A stretch of DNA of 64,000 bases, from NCBI GenBank assembly GCA_002375995.1, contig DFNI01000037.1:3489-67488 (forward strand), written 5' to 3'. This document shows, piece after piece, positions 42,839 through 49,558 of this stretch; within the stretch, counting starts at the first letter, position 1, and every line of letters begins with the position of its first letter. The DNA comes from Acetothermia bacterium UBA3571 (lineage in GTDB: Bacteria; Bipolaricaulota; Bipolaricaulia; Bipolaricaulales; Bipolaricaulaceae). The position numbers and the translations under genes are program-made. Under the pieces are notes generated by a model, which was not told where the DNA came from, searched no databases, and saw only the letters and a program-made list of their open reading frames with translations.

Positions 42839-43015
42839 ATGTGTGCCATCGTGGTGAAGCGGGGGGATGAGACGTTAGCGGAAGAAGTGGTGGAATTCCG
42901 GTACGAGAACGGCGTATTGCGGCTCAAGCGCCTCTTCGCCGAGGAAATCGTATTGGAGGGGGTGGTGCGGTTCGAGTGGCGCGAGCGCGACGACACCCTC
43001 CGCATTTTGGAATAG
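42839..43015 (+). CDS. cooT: CooT nickel-binding chaperone
   Basis: A 58-residue protein, MCAIVVKRGDETLAEEV through DDTLRILE. It starts with Met-Cys and has the short Sm-like beta fold pattern of CooT, including LKRLFAEEIVLEGVVRF, which matches the family's LxxLFGExxxVxG region with Ala replacing the usual Gly. Cys2 is the known Ni(II) ligand in CooT dimers. AAGGGGG lies 6 nt upstream of the ATG. It is 62 bp after cooS and before the operon terminator, so it is the last gene of the acs operon and assists nickel delivery with CooC. Confidence 0.85.
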   Translation: MCAIVVKRGDETLAEEVVEFRYENGVLRLKRLFAEEIVLEGVVRFEWRERDDTLRILE

Positions 43016-43026
43016 GGACAAAAAAT

Positions 43027-43055
43027 AACCCCGGGGCTTTCGGCCCCGGGGTTTT
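43027..43055. terminator. Bidirectional intrinsic terminator after the acs operon
   Basis: An 11-bp perfect stem (43027-43037 with 43043-43053, AACCCCGGGGC paired) and a TTTCG loop are followed by a T-run on the plus strand and by a T-rich tract on the minus strand (AAAAAATAA upstream). It ends the plus-strand acs operon and the converging four-gene module whose last stop is at 43058. Confidence 0.85.
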
Positions 43056-43057
43056 CC

Positions 43058-43267
43058 CTAGGGAGAGCTCTCCCTCACCACGGTCTCCACGATCCCGTGG
43101 AAGACCCCCTTCCAGTACTCGTAGATCTGCACGAGCCACTGCCCTATCTCCTGGGCGGTGAAGGAGGTGGGGAACCTGGCCTCGCGGGCCAGGGTGGGGA
43201 TCAGGGCGGCGATCAGCTGGAGGATCAGGATGATGATGGTTATGATCTTACGCCAGTTGATACGCAC
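43058..43267 (-). CDS. Small single-span membrane protein
   Basis: A 69-residue protein. A basic N-terminus (MRINWRK) leads to one hydrophobic helix (IITIIILILQLIAALIPTLA) and an amphipathic C-terminal half (FTAQEIGQWLVQIYEYWKGVFHGIVETVV). The ribosome site AAAGGAGGTGATC is close to a full anti-16S match and lies 8 nt before GTG 43267, which sets this start rather than longer readings. It is the last gene of the four-gene module. No family is recognised; a holin-like or membrane-anchor role is possible but unsupported. Confidence 0.65.
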   Translation of the reverse strand: MRINWRKIITIIILILQLIAALIPTLAREARFPTSFTAQEIGQWLVQIYEYWKGVFHGIVETVVRESSP

Positions 43268-43272
43268 ATCGA

Positions 43273-43584
43273 TCACCTCCTTTCGGGGGGAGACGGTGGG
43301 AGGGGCCACCGCCTCCCCCTTCGCCCTAGGCCCTGACCGGCAGCCTGCTGCGCCGATTCGACCAGCACGATGCGGGTATTGCCATTGCGCAGGTAGCGCC
43401 TGTAGCAGCGCTCGCAGACGCACCAGCCGCGCTGTATCAGGGAGTGCATGGCGGCGGGGTTCTCGTCGAAGCGTATTATGGGCGGGTTCTGCCCGTGATG
43501 GGTGGCGCAGCAGCGGCACCACCCCCGGCGCAGGGCCTCCCGGACCTCCCGCCTGGTCATCGGCCGGATGTACAGGGTCCGCAT
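43273..43584 (-). CDS. Cys-rich small protein, probable zinc binder
   Basis: A 103-residue basic protein. Two cysteine clusters, RRGWCRCCATHHGQ and RGWCVCERCYRRYL, each preceded by R-G-W-C, suggest an internal duplication and one or two zinc sites. The C-terminal 30 residues are Arg/Pro/Gly-rich and low-complexity. AAAGGAGGTGAG precedes ATG 43584. It lies 24 bp after the VWA gene and 5 bp before the membrane peptide gene. Function is unknown; nucleic-acid or protein binding is possible. Confidence 0.62.
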   Translation of the reverse strand: MRTLYIRPMTRREVREALRRGWCRCCATHHGQNPPIIRFDENPAAMHSLIQRGWCVCERCYRRYLRNGNTRIVLVESAQQAAGQGLGRRGRRWPLPPSPPERR

Positions 43585-43608
43585 TCTTCTCACCTCCTTT
43601 CTAGCTTT

Positions 43609-44181
43609 CTAGATGTTCCTCAAGGCCCAGACCAGCCCCGCCAGGTTCCGGCAGCGCTGGTACTTGCCCCCACGGGTCAGCTCGGCGAGGCGCCGCAGGA
43701 GGTTCTCGTCGAACTCGGTGAGCCCGCCCCCGAACCCCACGGTGTGGATGGTTATCCTCTCGGTGGCGGCGAACATGGCTATGGGGATCAGGAGCTCGGG
43801 GTCCCCCTCATTGGCACAGCCGTCCGAGAGGAGCACGATGTCCTTGCGGCACTGCCTGTACCTGCCCTTGAGCATCTCCACGGCCTTGGAGAGCGCCTCG
43901 GTCATGTTGGTGCGGTCCCGATCCACCTTGAGTCCCTCATCCAACCTCCTCCAGATCTGCGGATCCGCGGGGAAGGTGGGCTCGAAGAGGACCTCGGCAT
44001 GGTTCCCGAAGGCGATGGCCCCGACCAGGTCGTGGGGGAAGAAGCGGACCTTGTACGCTATCAGGATCCGCAGCGCCTCCTTCACCACCTCTATCTTGGG
44101 GGCCTTCCTCCCGTCCAGGCCCATGATCTCCTCCTTCATGGACCCGGAGCGGTCCACCAGGAGCACGGTGACGCTACGCAC
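43609..44181 (-). CDS. VWA-domain protein
   Basis: A 190-residue, essentially single-domain von Willebrand factor A protein. The MIDAS metal site is intact: VDRSGSMKEE at the N-terminus, the threonine region DRDRTNMTEALSKAVEML, and VLLSDGCANEGDPE. No signal peptide or membrane segment is seen, so it is cytoplasmic. GTG 44181 follows AAGGAGGTGATCTAAC. Small cytoplasmic VWA proteins often act as scaffolds with partner enzymes, but neither a MoxR ATPase nor a kinase is adjacent; its partners here are two cysteine-rich proteins and a membrane peptide. The combination is not one I recognise. Confidence 0.85.
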   Translation of the reverse strand: MRSVTVLLVDRSGSMKEEIMGLDGRKAPKIEVVKEALRILIAYKVRFFPHDLVGAIAFGNHAEVLFEPTFPADPQIWRRLDEGLKVDRDRTNMTEALSKAVEMLKGRYRQCRKDIVLLSDGCANEGDPELLIPIAMFAATERITIHTVGFGGGLTEFDENLLRRLAELTRGGKYQRCRNLAGLVWALRNI

Positions 44182-44196
44182 GTTAGATCACCTCCT

Positions 44197-44409
44197 TCAG
44201 GTACCGAACTTGAGGACCACCCGGCCCCGCTCCCGGGCGAAGCCGGCCCGCCACTTGCACGCGGGGCAGGCGTATATGGCCCAGCCGCGGCCCTGGTTAT
44301 CCCAGGCGATGAACTTCATGGGCACGGGGAAGATGGAGCAGTGGTGGAAGACCTCCAGGCGCCGCAGGTCCCTGCCCCGCCCGTTCCAGGTGACGTTGCC
44401 CCTACGCAT
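44197..44409 (-). CDS. Small zinc-ribbon-like protein
   Basis: A 70-residue protein, MRRGNVTWNGRGRDLRRLEV through RVVLKFGT. Candidate metal ligands are HHC in the N-terminal half and CPAC in IYACPACKWRAGF. It is the first gene of the four-gene module. ATG 44409 is set by AAAAGGAGGTGAAACGT. A longer frame upstream crosses the predicted leader and is not supported. No family is recognised. Confidence 0.62.
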   Translation of the reverse strand: MRRGNVTWNGRGRDLRRLEVFHHCSIFPVPMKFIAWDNQGRGWAIYACPACKWRAGFARERGRVVLKFGT

Positions 44410-44658
44410 ACGTTTCACCTCCTTTTCTCCCAGGCGGTGACCTGGGGTTATCACCCAATGGGGTTGGAAACCCCGCCCCCCCTCGGGGGGCACGTCAGCA
44501 CTATGCACGTGTCACAGACCCACCAAGGCGTGCCGGGGGAAGTCCATTTCCGCCGGTCGCGCTATCCGGGCGGGTGCGAGTTGTACTCAGGTTCTTCGCG
44601 GCTCCCTTCTTGGGGGTTTCGACTTCTATGGCGTATTTGTTTCCCGGCTTTACAGCCA
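44410..44658 (-). other. Long predicted 5' leader of the VWA module
   Basis: About 250 nt separate the predicted transcription start (near 44658) from the first ATG at 44409. The leader contains G/C-rich arms (44461-44490, GGGG and CCCC runs) able to fold next to the ribosome site. Short reading frames occur, one with a cysteine-rich tail (VCDTCIVLTC), but none has a start codon and ribosome site. It could be a regulatory leader. Confidence 0.4.
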
Positions 44659-44664
44659 GCCAAA

Positions 44665-44693
44665 ATATACACCGAAAGATCCCTTAAGTCAAG
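44665..44693 (-). promoter_or_regulatory. Consensus sigma-70-type promoter of the VWA module
   Basis: On the minus strand TTGACT (44688-44693), a 17-bp spacer and TATATT (44665-44670) form one of the best promoters in the window. It points leftwards at the four-gene module. Confidence 0.75.
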
Positions 44694-45047
44694 TCACGGC
44701 AAAAACAAAGAATGGAAACGGGTTTCTTAAATTTTCGGTGAGTTCATTCCGTCTGCATCGCAAGTTCCGCTGTTGCCCATCTATTTGTTGTGTTGTGATC
44801 ACAAAATTCGCGGTTACCCGCAACGGGCAAACGGAGGGGATGTGGGCGGAGGATCGCGCTCGAAGGATATCCCCAAATCATTCCGGACTTTTGCCGCATC
44901 GAGCGGGTTCGAACGAGTTGCACCTCATCGGTATTAAGTTTCCCCGTCTCGCCCCTCGTGATGGGCACCGACCCAGCTGTGATGAGAGGTGTGCTATGCA
45001 AATTGAACTCAGAGGTGTACAATGGAAGGGGTTTTTATGAGCCGGCA
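44694..45047 (+). promoter_or_regulatory. Intergenic region and leader of the left one-spacer array
   Basis: No gene is supported in this A/T-richer stretch. Its right end is the CRISPR leader: TGCAAA at 44997-45002, 45 bp before the first repeat, and ATGGAA at 45022-45027, 20 bp before it. Both are at the same distances as in the leader of the array at 59055. TACAAT at 45018-45023 may be a -10 box. Confidence 0.5.
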
Positions 45048-45152
45048 GTGCGAAAGGCCGTTAATCCTCATCGGGGATTGAAACTTTACGAACATACGAT
45101 GAAGCTTTGCATAGTGCTTTTGAGTGCGAAAGGCCGTTAATCCTCATCGGGG
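45048..45152 (+). CRISPR. One-spacer CRISPR array, left of the III-C-like locus
   Basis: A full 37-nt repeat (45048-45084, ending GGGGATTGAAAC) is followed by a 39-nt spacer (45085-45123) and a repeat truncated to its first 29 nt (45124-45152). The truncation marks the trailer end, so the array is transcribed rightwards. The repeat differs at only two adjacent positions from the one at 56127-56163, which lies in the opposite orientation on the other side of the effector genes. Confidence 0.88.
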
Positions 45153-45233
45153 CATTAGGCTATTGAGCCGGTGCGAAAGTCGTCGATGCCGTTCAGGGCC
45201 CAAAAGCCCTGCGGGTCTAACGAGGAGGTGCCG

Positions 45234-45629
45234 ATGGGCACGGATCCTGTGGAACAGGTGCTGGAACGGATACGGGAGCACTTATCCTTCGTAGGATATA
45301 GCCTCTCCCAAAAGGAAAAAGCCCTGTATGCGGTACATCCGAAACGTCCGAACCTGATTAATATAAGTTCCGGGAAGGTCTCCTTTTTCACTCCTTCTAC
45401 ACCGGCGAACCCTGGGATCTAATCGCCGAGGAAAAGCGGTTACAGATCGTAAACCGCGCCAATGAGAACGCTGTGGCTCTCGCCCGTTTTTTACATGGAT
45501 AAGGACGGGGATTTCGCCGCGGAAGCCTGGTGGTCGCTCTATTACGATCGTACGGCCTTCGGGGTGTTTCTGGACCTATATTCCGATGATGTGGGTTCAG
45601 CCATCGCTGAGGTTCTCGCGGAAAGTTGA
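45234..45629 (+). pseudogene. YbjN-like protein, two frameshifts
   Basis: Three consecutive frames join into one protein-like sequence: MGTDPVEQVLERIREHLSFV ... LINIS, then EGLLFHSFYTGEPWDLIAEE ... NENAVALARF, then YMDKDGDFAAEAWWSLYYD ... IAEVLAES. The order and the NENAVALARFYMDKDGDF junction resemble YbjN/type III secretion chaperone-like proteins. One shift lies at about 45370-45380, the other in a run of six Ts at about 45490. GAGGAGGTG precedes ATG 45234. It is either decayed or affected by two sequence errors. Confidence 0.65.
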
Positions 45630-45794
45630 ATCCCTTCGGTCTTGCTGGCTCATTTTGGCCGGGTATAATGGTTGGGTGCCGTGCACCGGAAGGCTCGGTC
45701 CCTCATTCGGTGGCGTATTTGTTTCCCGGCAAACGCCCTCCGAACGAGCCGGGCTGGAAGGTGCGCGGCGCTTTTTATCACCCCTTGCTGAGCT

Positions 45795-46905
45795 TTAGAC
45801 ATGAGTTGAGACAGGGGGAGGGATTAGGCTTTGGAAGGAGGAGAGGACCCGGGCCAGGATTTCTCGGACCTCTTCCCGACTCAGCTTCACCTTGAGGTTC
45901 AACAGCACGAAGAGTCCAGAATAAAGGCACCGCCTCTTTGAGCTCCCAAACACCCTGTCCCGCACCTCCTCCCCAAGGAGCAAAGCTATGACATACGCCA
46001 TCAATACCAACGCCACCACCCCTTCCATGTACTCCCGCGCCTTGTTCATCAGCCGCTCAAGGCCCAAAAGACCCTTGAGGTCCCGAAAGCTCTCCTCGAT
46101 CTTCATCCTCTGCCGGTAGATGGACAGGGCCTTTTCAGGGTCCAAACTGGTGATGACCCACAACGGCTCGGGCATCCCCTTTTCCCATACCCCGCCCACG
46201 TTCACCTCCACCTCCCCCTTGTAAAGGAGGCCCCATGAAAAAGCTTGCTTTCCAGGAGCGAGGGATAATGTCACTTCTTTTCCATCCCTTCGGGTAAAAC
46301 GGGGATGGAGCCCTACATTGAGCCGCACCACGAAGTCGATCCCCGCCTCCTTGAGTTGCCGCAACAGCCAGGCGTAGCTGAACTCCCGGTCCAGGACCAG
46401 GGGCCTTCTGCCCAAAAGCTCCTTCACTTCGAGGAACGCCTTGAGGTGCTCCAGGTTCCGGGAGCTTTCCCCTTCGGCGATGGTCCGGGAAGAGAAAGAG
46501 AGAAAGTGGAAGGGGACGGCCCTTCCCCGGTAGGGCACGGAAAGGACGAGGAGCTGAAAGCCCCTGGTCTTCCCGTCCTTGAGTACCCCCACATAGGGAG
46601 TCCTTTTGGCTTGGGGCCTTGGGATCTCGGTGGGATCGGCGAGGACGAAGGGGGCATCCTCCCGGAACAGCCGCATGAGGGGTTCTTTTGAGGGGTTCTT
46701 TGAGGGGAACGCGGGCCAGGAACCGGTAGATCATCTTGTGGTTGGCGAAGAAGCCCTTTGGGAGGGCGCGGGCGATCTCGGTGGGCCGTGGTGAGCGGGC
46801 CCGCATGATCCCCCAGATGATCAGGGCCGCTTTCTTGGCCCACTCTTGGCGGTCGAACAGGAACCGGGTAAACTTCATCAGGGTTTTGAAGTTTGTTAGT
46901 TTCAT
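45795..46905 (-). pseudogene. IS4-family DDE transposase, frameshifted
   Basis: From ATG 46905 the frame gives MKLTNFKTLMKFTRFLFD ... MIYRFLARVPLKEPLK. The protein then continues in a +1 frame as MRLFREDAPFVLADPTEI and ends at 45795. DDE residues are seen in LADPTEI, VLDREFSYAW and RMKIEESFRDLKGLLGLE (YREK-like). The break at about 46680-46695 coincides with a 12-bp tandem duplication (CTCAAAGAACCC type) plus one extra A. IS4 elements do not normally use programmed frameshifting, so this copy is probably inactive. The last few codons run out of the element into flanking DNA. Confidence 0.82.
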
Positions 46906-46948
46906 TTCGATCACCCCCTGTAGCAAGTTGGCTGCAGGGGGTGTCTCA
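45807..46948. mobile_element. IS4-type insertion sequence, about 1.14 kb
   Basis: Short terminal inverted repeats TGAGACA are seen at 45807-45813 and, as TGTCTCA, at 46942-46948, each followed inwards by a run of G or C. They enclose the frameshifted transposase. No clear target-site duplication was found. The element lies between the left one-spacer array and the cmr promoter. Confidence 0.65.
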
Positions 46949-46976
46949 TTTCACGTCACAAGCTCAGCCCTTGGAT

Positions 46977-47006
46977 TTGACCTTCCCCAACTCGCCAAGG
47001 TATATT
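46977..47006 (+). promoter_or_regulatory. Predicted promoter of the III-C-like effector operon
   Basis: TTGACC (46977-46982), an 18-bp spacer and TATATT (47001-47006) lie about 100 bp before cmr1, just outside the right end of the insertion sequence. The promoter is therefore probably native rather than supplied by the element. Confidence 0.6.
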
Positions 47007-47103
47007 TGAACGCCAGTGGCTTACATAGAGGTCAGGTCGGATCACCGGATGGGTCGCTTAAATCAGGGGTTTTGTAGCGGTACCGACAGGCAAGTGAAGG
47101 GGA

Positions 47104-48336
47104 GTGGGATCGGTGGGGAGTGTCCTGGAAGTGAAGATCAGAACGTTGACCCCCCTTTGGACCGGCGGTGTGGCCCGCACGATGGACCGTATTCACGAAA
47201 CCGGGATCATCGGCAGCCTGCGTTGGTGGTATGAGGCCATCGTGCGGGGGCTGGGGGGAACAGCCTGTGATCCCAGTGAGCACAGCTGCCCGGATAGTAG
47301 CGGGAGATTGTGCGATGGTTGTGTTGTGTTCGGGACCACGGGCTTGAAGAGGGCGTTTCAACTTGTTGAGTGGAAGTTTCAGCTTGAGTGGAAAGCGTGG
47401 GTCAATCCAGAGATCGATGCGCGTTTAGATGTAAAGGTAGGCTCTCATCCTAAGCATCGTGGCTGGTTTCTGGGGCGGGGGTTCTTAGGGGAGATAGGTG
47501 CTTCCCTGACGTTACTGCGCTGGCCGCAGAACTGGCACCCTGAGCAGCTCATCCACATACTGCATTTGATCCTTGGCTTCATCGCAAACTGGGGAGGGTT
47601 GGGCCCAAAGACTCAGCAAGGTTATGGGGTTGTCGAAGTTGAATTGAAGGATGAGCAAGGGCATCCCCGGGAGCTAAACCTTCAAACGGCTATCGAAGGG
47701 ATACGCCGTCTACAGGAACGCATCGATTGGAGGGGTTACACCCGGAAAGAGAGGGAAAAGCTGCGCAACTGGCCAAGTCTGGAAAATTTTTTCTTCTCTA
47801 AAGCCCGCTTTTCCCTATCCGATCCCAAAGGTTGGATCAAAGATCAGGCCTACAAGGTTTCCCCAGAGAGAGAACTGAGTTGGTATCTAAAGACCACGCG
47901 CCCACCGGCTGGGGTCCTCCCCCTTGCCCCTATCGTGCGGTACCACCTGCGGCGGCTCATAAGAGAGAGCAAACAAAACGAGCACTCTGTGTTTTCTCGT
48001 GACGAACGGCATCGCTTGATGGGGGAACAAGGTAGGAAATCCTTAATCCATGTTTCCCACGCGTACTCTATCAGCGAGGGGAAATGGGAACTTCGAATTT
48101 GGGGCTGGCTGCCGGATTCGCTTCCGGAGGAAAAGAGGGTCGCAGTGGTTAACCACCTGTGCAGTTGGCTAGGGATCCAGCAAGAAGGGGATTGGCACAC
48201 TCCGACAAGCGGCCAGTTATGGACAAAGATCGGTTTAAGCCCGGAGGAAATTTGCTGGTTTCGACGGCGGATAGATGAGAATGCCGAGGATTTTCTTCGT
48301 CGATTGCTCGGCAACCGTGGGGAGGGAGGCTCATGA
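47104..48336 (+). CDS. cmr1: Type III effector RAMP subunit Cmr1-like
   Basis: A 410-residue RAMP protein. The N-terminal LEVKIRTLTPLWTGGVARTMD, the Cmr1 segment ETGIIGSLRWWYEAIVRGLGG, the cysteine group SCPDSSGRLCDGCVVFG and the glycine-rich loop NWGGLGPKTQQGYGVVEV are characteristic. By family it holds the crRNA 3' side. GTG 47104 is given; GTG 47113 has better spacing from GGGGAG and may be the true start. It is the first gene of the operon and overlaps the next by 4 bp. Confidence 0.87.
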   Translation: MGSVGSVLEVKIRTLTPLWTGGVARTMDRIHETGIIGSLRWWYEAIVRGLGGTACDPSEHSCPDSSGRLCDGCVVFGTTGLKRAFQLVEWKFQLEWKAWVNPEIDARLDVKVGSHPKHRGWFLGRGFLGEIGASLTLLRWPQNWHPEQLIHILHLILGFIANWGGLGPKTQQGYGVVEVELKDEQGHPRELNLQTAIEGIRRLQERIDWRGYTRKEREKLRNWPSLENFFFSKARFSLSDPKGWIKDQAYKVSPERELSWYLKTTRPPAGVLPLAPIVRYHLRRLIRESKQNEHSVFSRDERHRLMGEQGRKSLIHVSHAYSISEGKWELRIWGWLPDSLPEEKRVAVVNHLCSWLGIQQEGDWHTPTSGQLWTKIGLSPEEICWFRRRIDENAEDFLRRLLGNRGEGGS

Positions 48337-49553
48337 GACGGGAATTCTGGACTGAATTCGATCTACATCGCATGGAAGATAAGAAAAGTATTATCGATTA
48401 TTTCGTCGGTCGCACGCACAGCCCTCCCTCCCAAAAGTTAAAACAGATCCAAGACCCTATAGCTCGCTATCAACTACTCGCTCAACTCGCTGCAATTGAT
48501 GAAGAGATCTCTTTTCTCGATGCGAAGGGGAAGGAGCGCAGCGTCGCCGCTAAGGATTATGCGCGCACAGGCGCACTGCAATACAACGAGCCCAGTGGCT
48601 TGTTGTATTGGTATCATGCTTTTGCCTCCAACAAGCAAATAGACCCCCGTAAAGCCGAAGGTCCCTTCCAAGGATTTCTCTCCGATCAACTACGATGGAT
48701 GCAAGCTGTTCTCGGGCCAACGGTCTCCTTGCCCACGGCAGCTCCATCAACTCCAGATCTTTCCGTCTTCCCTACGGGAGCTTGGGCACTTGGCTTTACT
48801 TTCGTCCTACAAAAGCCTTGCATTAGCAAGGACGACCGTGAATTCTACATCTTGGACAACCCCGTGAGGAAGGAGTGGGTCTTCCAGGTGCCCTATATCG
48901 CCCCCAGCCAGTGGAAGGGGGCTCTTCGGGCGGCGATGGTTCAGGAACTCAAATGGTGGTGGAAAGGTCTTTCGAATGATGAGAAAGCTGCTCGTATCGA
49001 GGAGTTCGCCGAGCGCCGCTTCCGTATGACCCTGCTCTTCGGCGATGAGAAGGGGGAAGAACCCGGTACTCTGAAGGGCTTGGCGAGGTATCTGGACAAA
49101 CTCGGGGGTGAGAAGGCCGCTAACCTCTATCGTGAAAAGGTTAAGAAATTTTTCGGAATGGAAGCTGAACCCAGCCTACCCCGCCATCGAGGTTGGCTTC
49201 ACTTCTATCCCACCTACTTCGACCGGATCGGTTTGGAGGTCATCAACCCACATTCTCGAGAGACGGGGGCCGGGAAGCAGCCTATCTACTTTGAGTGTGT
49301 CCCCGTTGGCACAAAGGGGAACTTCACGCTGCTCTATGTCCCCCTGGGCGACGTTTCCGAGGACGACATGCGAGCTGACTTCCGGGCAGTAACCCAGGGC
49401 CTGAAGGCGATGTTTACGGTGTACGGGTTCGGGGCCAAAACAAGCAGCGGCTTCGGCCGGGCAAAAGTCCATTGGAGGAAAGAAGAAGGAGCCGAGGTCC
49501 AACCGGAGGAGGATCTGTGGGAAGAGTGGGAGAAGATTTGGCAGGATGGGTGA
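48333..49553 (+). CDS. Type III effector RAMP subunit, Cmr6-like
   Basis: A 406-residue RAMP protein. The RAMP glycine loop appears as PYIAPSQWKGALRAAMVQEL, the body has RGWLHFYPTYFDRIGLEVINPH, and the C-terminal loop FTVYGFGAKTSSGFGRAKV resembles the GxGAKTxxGYG of Cmr6. The first 110 residues are helical and unlike standard Cmr6. Its place between cmr1 and the Csx11-type Cas10 matches the arrangement reported for subtype III-C. The exact family (Cmr6 versus another group 7 RAMP) is not certain. Confidence 0.75.
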   Translation: MRREFWTEFDLHRMEDKKSIIDYFVGRTHSPPSQKLKQIQDPIARYQLLAQLAAIDEEISFLDAKGKERSVAAKDYARTGALQYNEPSGLLYWYHAFASNKQIDPRKAEGPFQGFLSDQLRWMQAVLGPTVSLPTAAPSTPDLSVFPTGAWALGFTFVLQKPCISKDDREFYILDNPVRKEWVFQVPYIAPSQWKGALRAAMVQELKWWWKGLSNDEKAARIEEFAERRFRMTLLFGDEKGEEPGTLKGLARYLDKLGGEKAANLYREKVKKFFGMEAEPSLPRHRGWLHFYPTYFDRIGLEVINPHSRETGAGKQPIYFECVPVGTKGNFTLLYVPLGDVSEDDMRADFRAVTQGLKAMFTVYGFGAKTSSGFGRAKVHWRKEEGAEVQPEEDLWEEWEKIWQDG

Positions 49554-49558
49554 GTTAA

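Noticed and set aside
44410..44658. Short cysteine-containing peptides in the VWA leader
   Set aside because: The readable segments (for example ending VCDTCIVLTC) lack a start codon with a ribosome site and are split between frames.
46675..46700. Programmed frameshifting in the IS4 transposase
   Set aside because: No canonical slippery heptamer is present. The break coincides with a tandem duplication, and IS4-family elements normally encode one continuous transposase.
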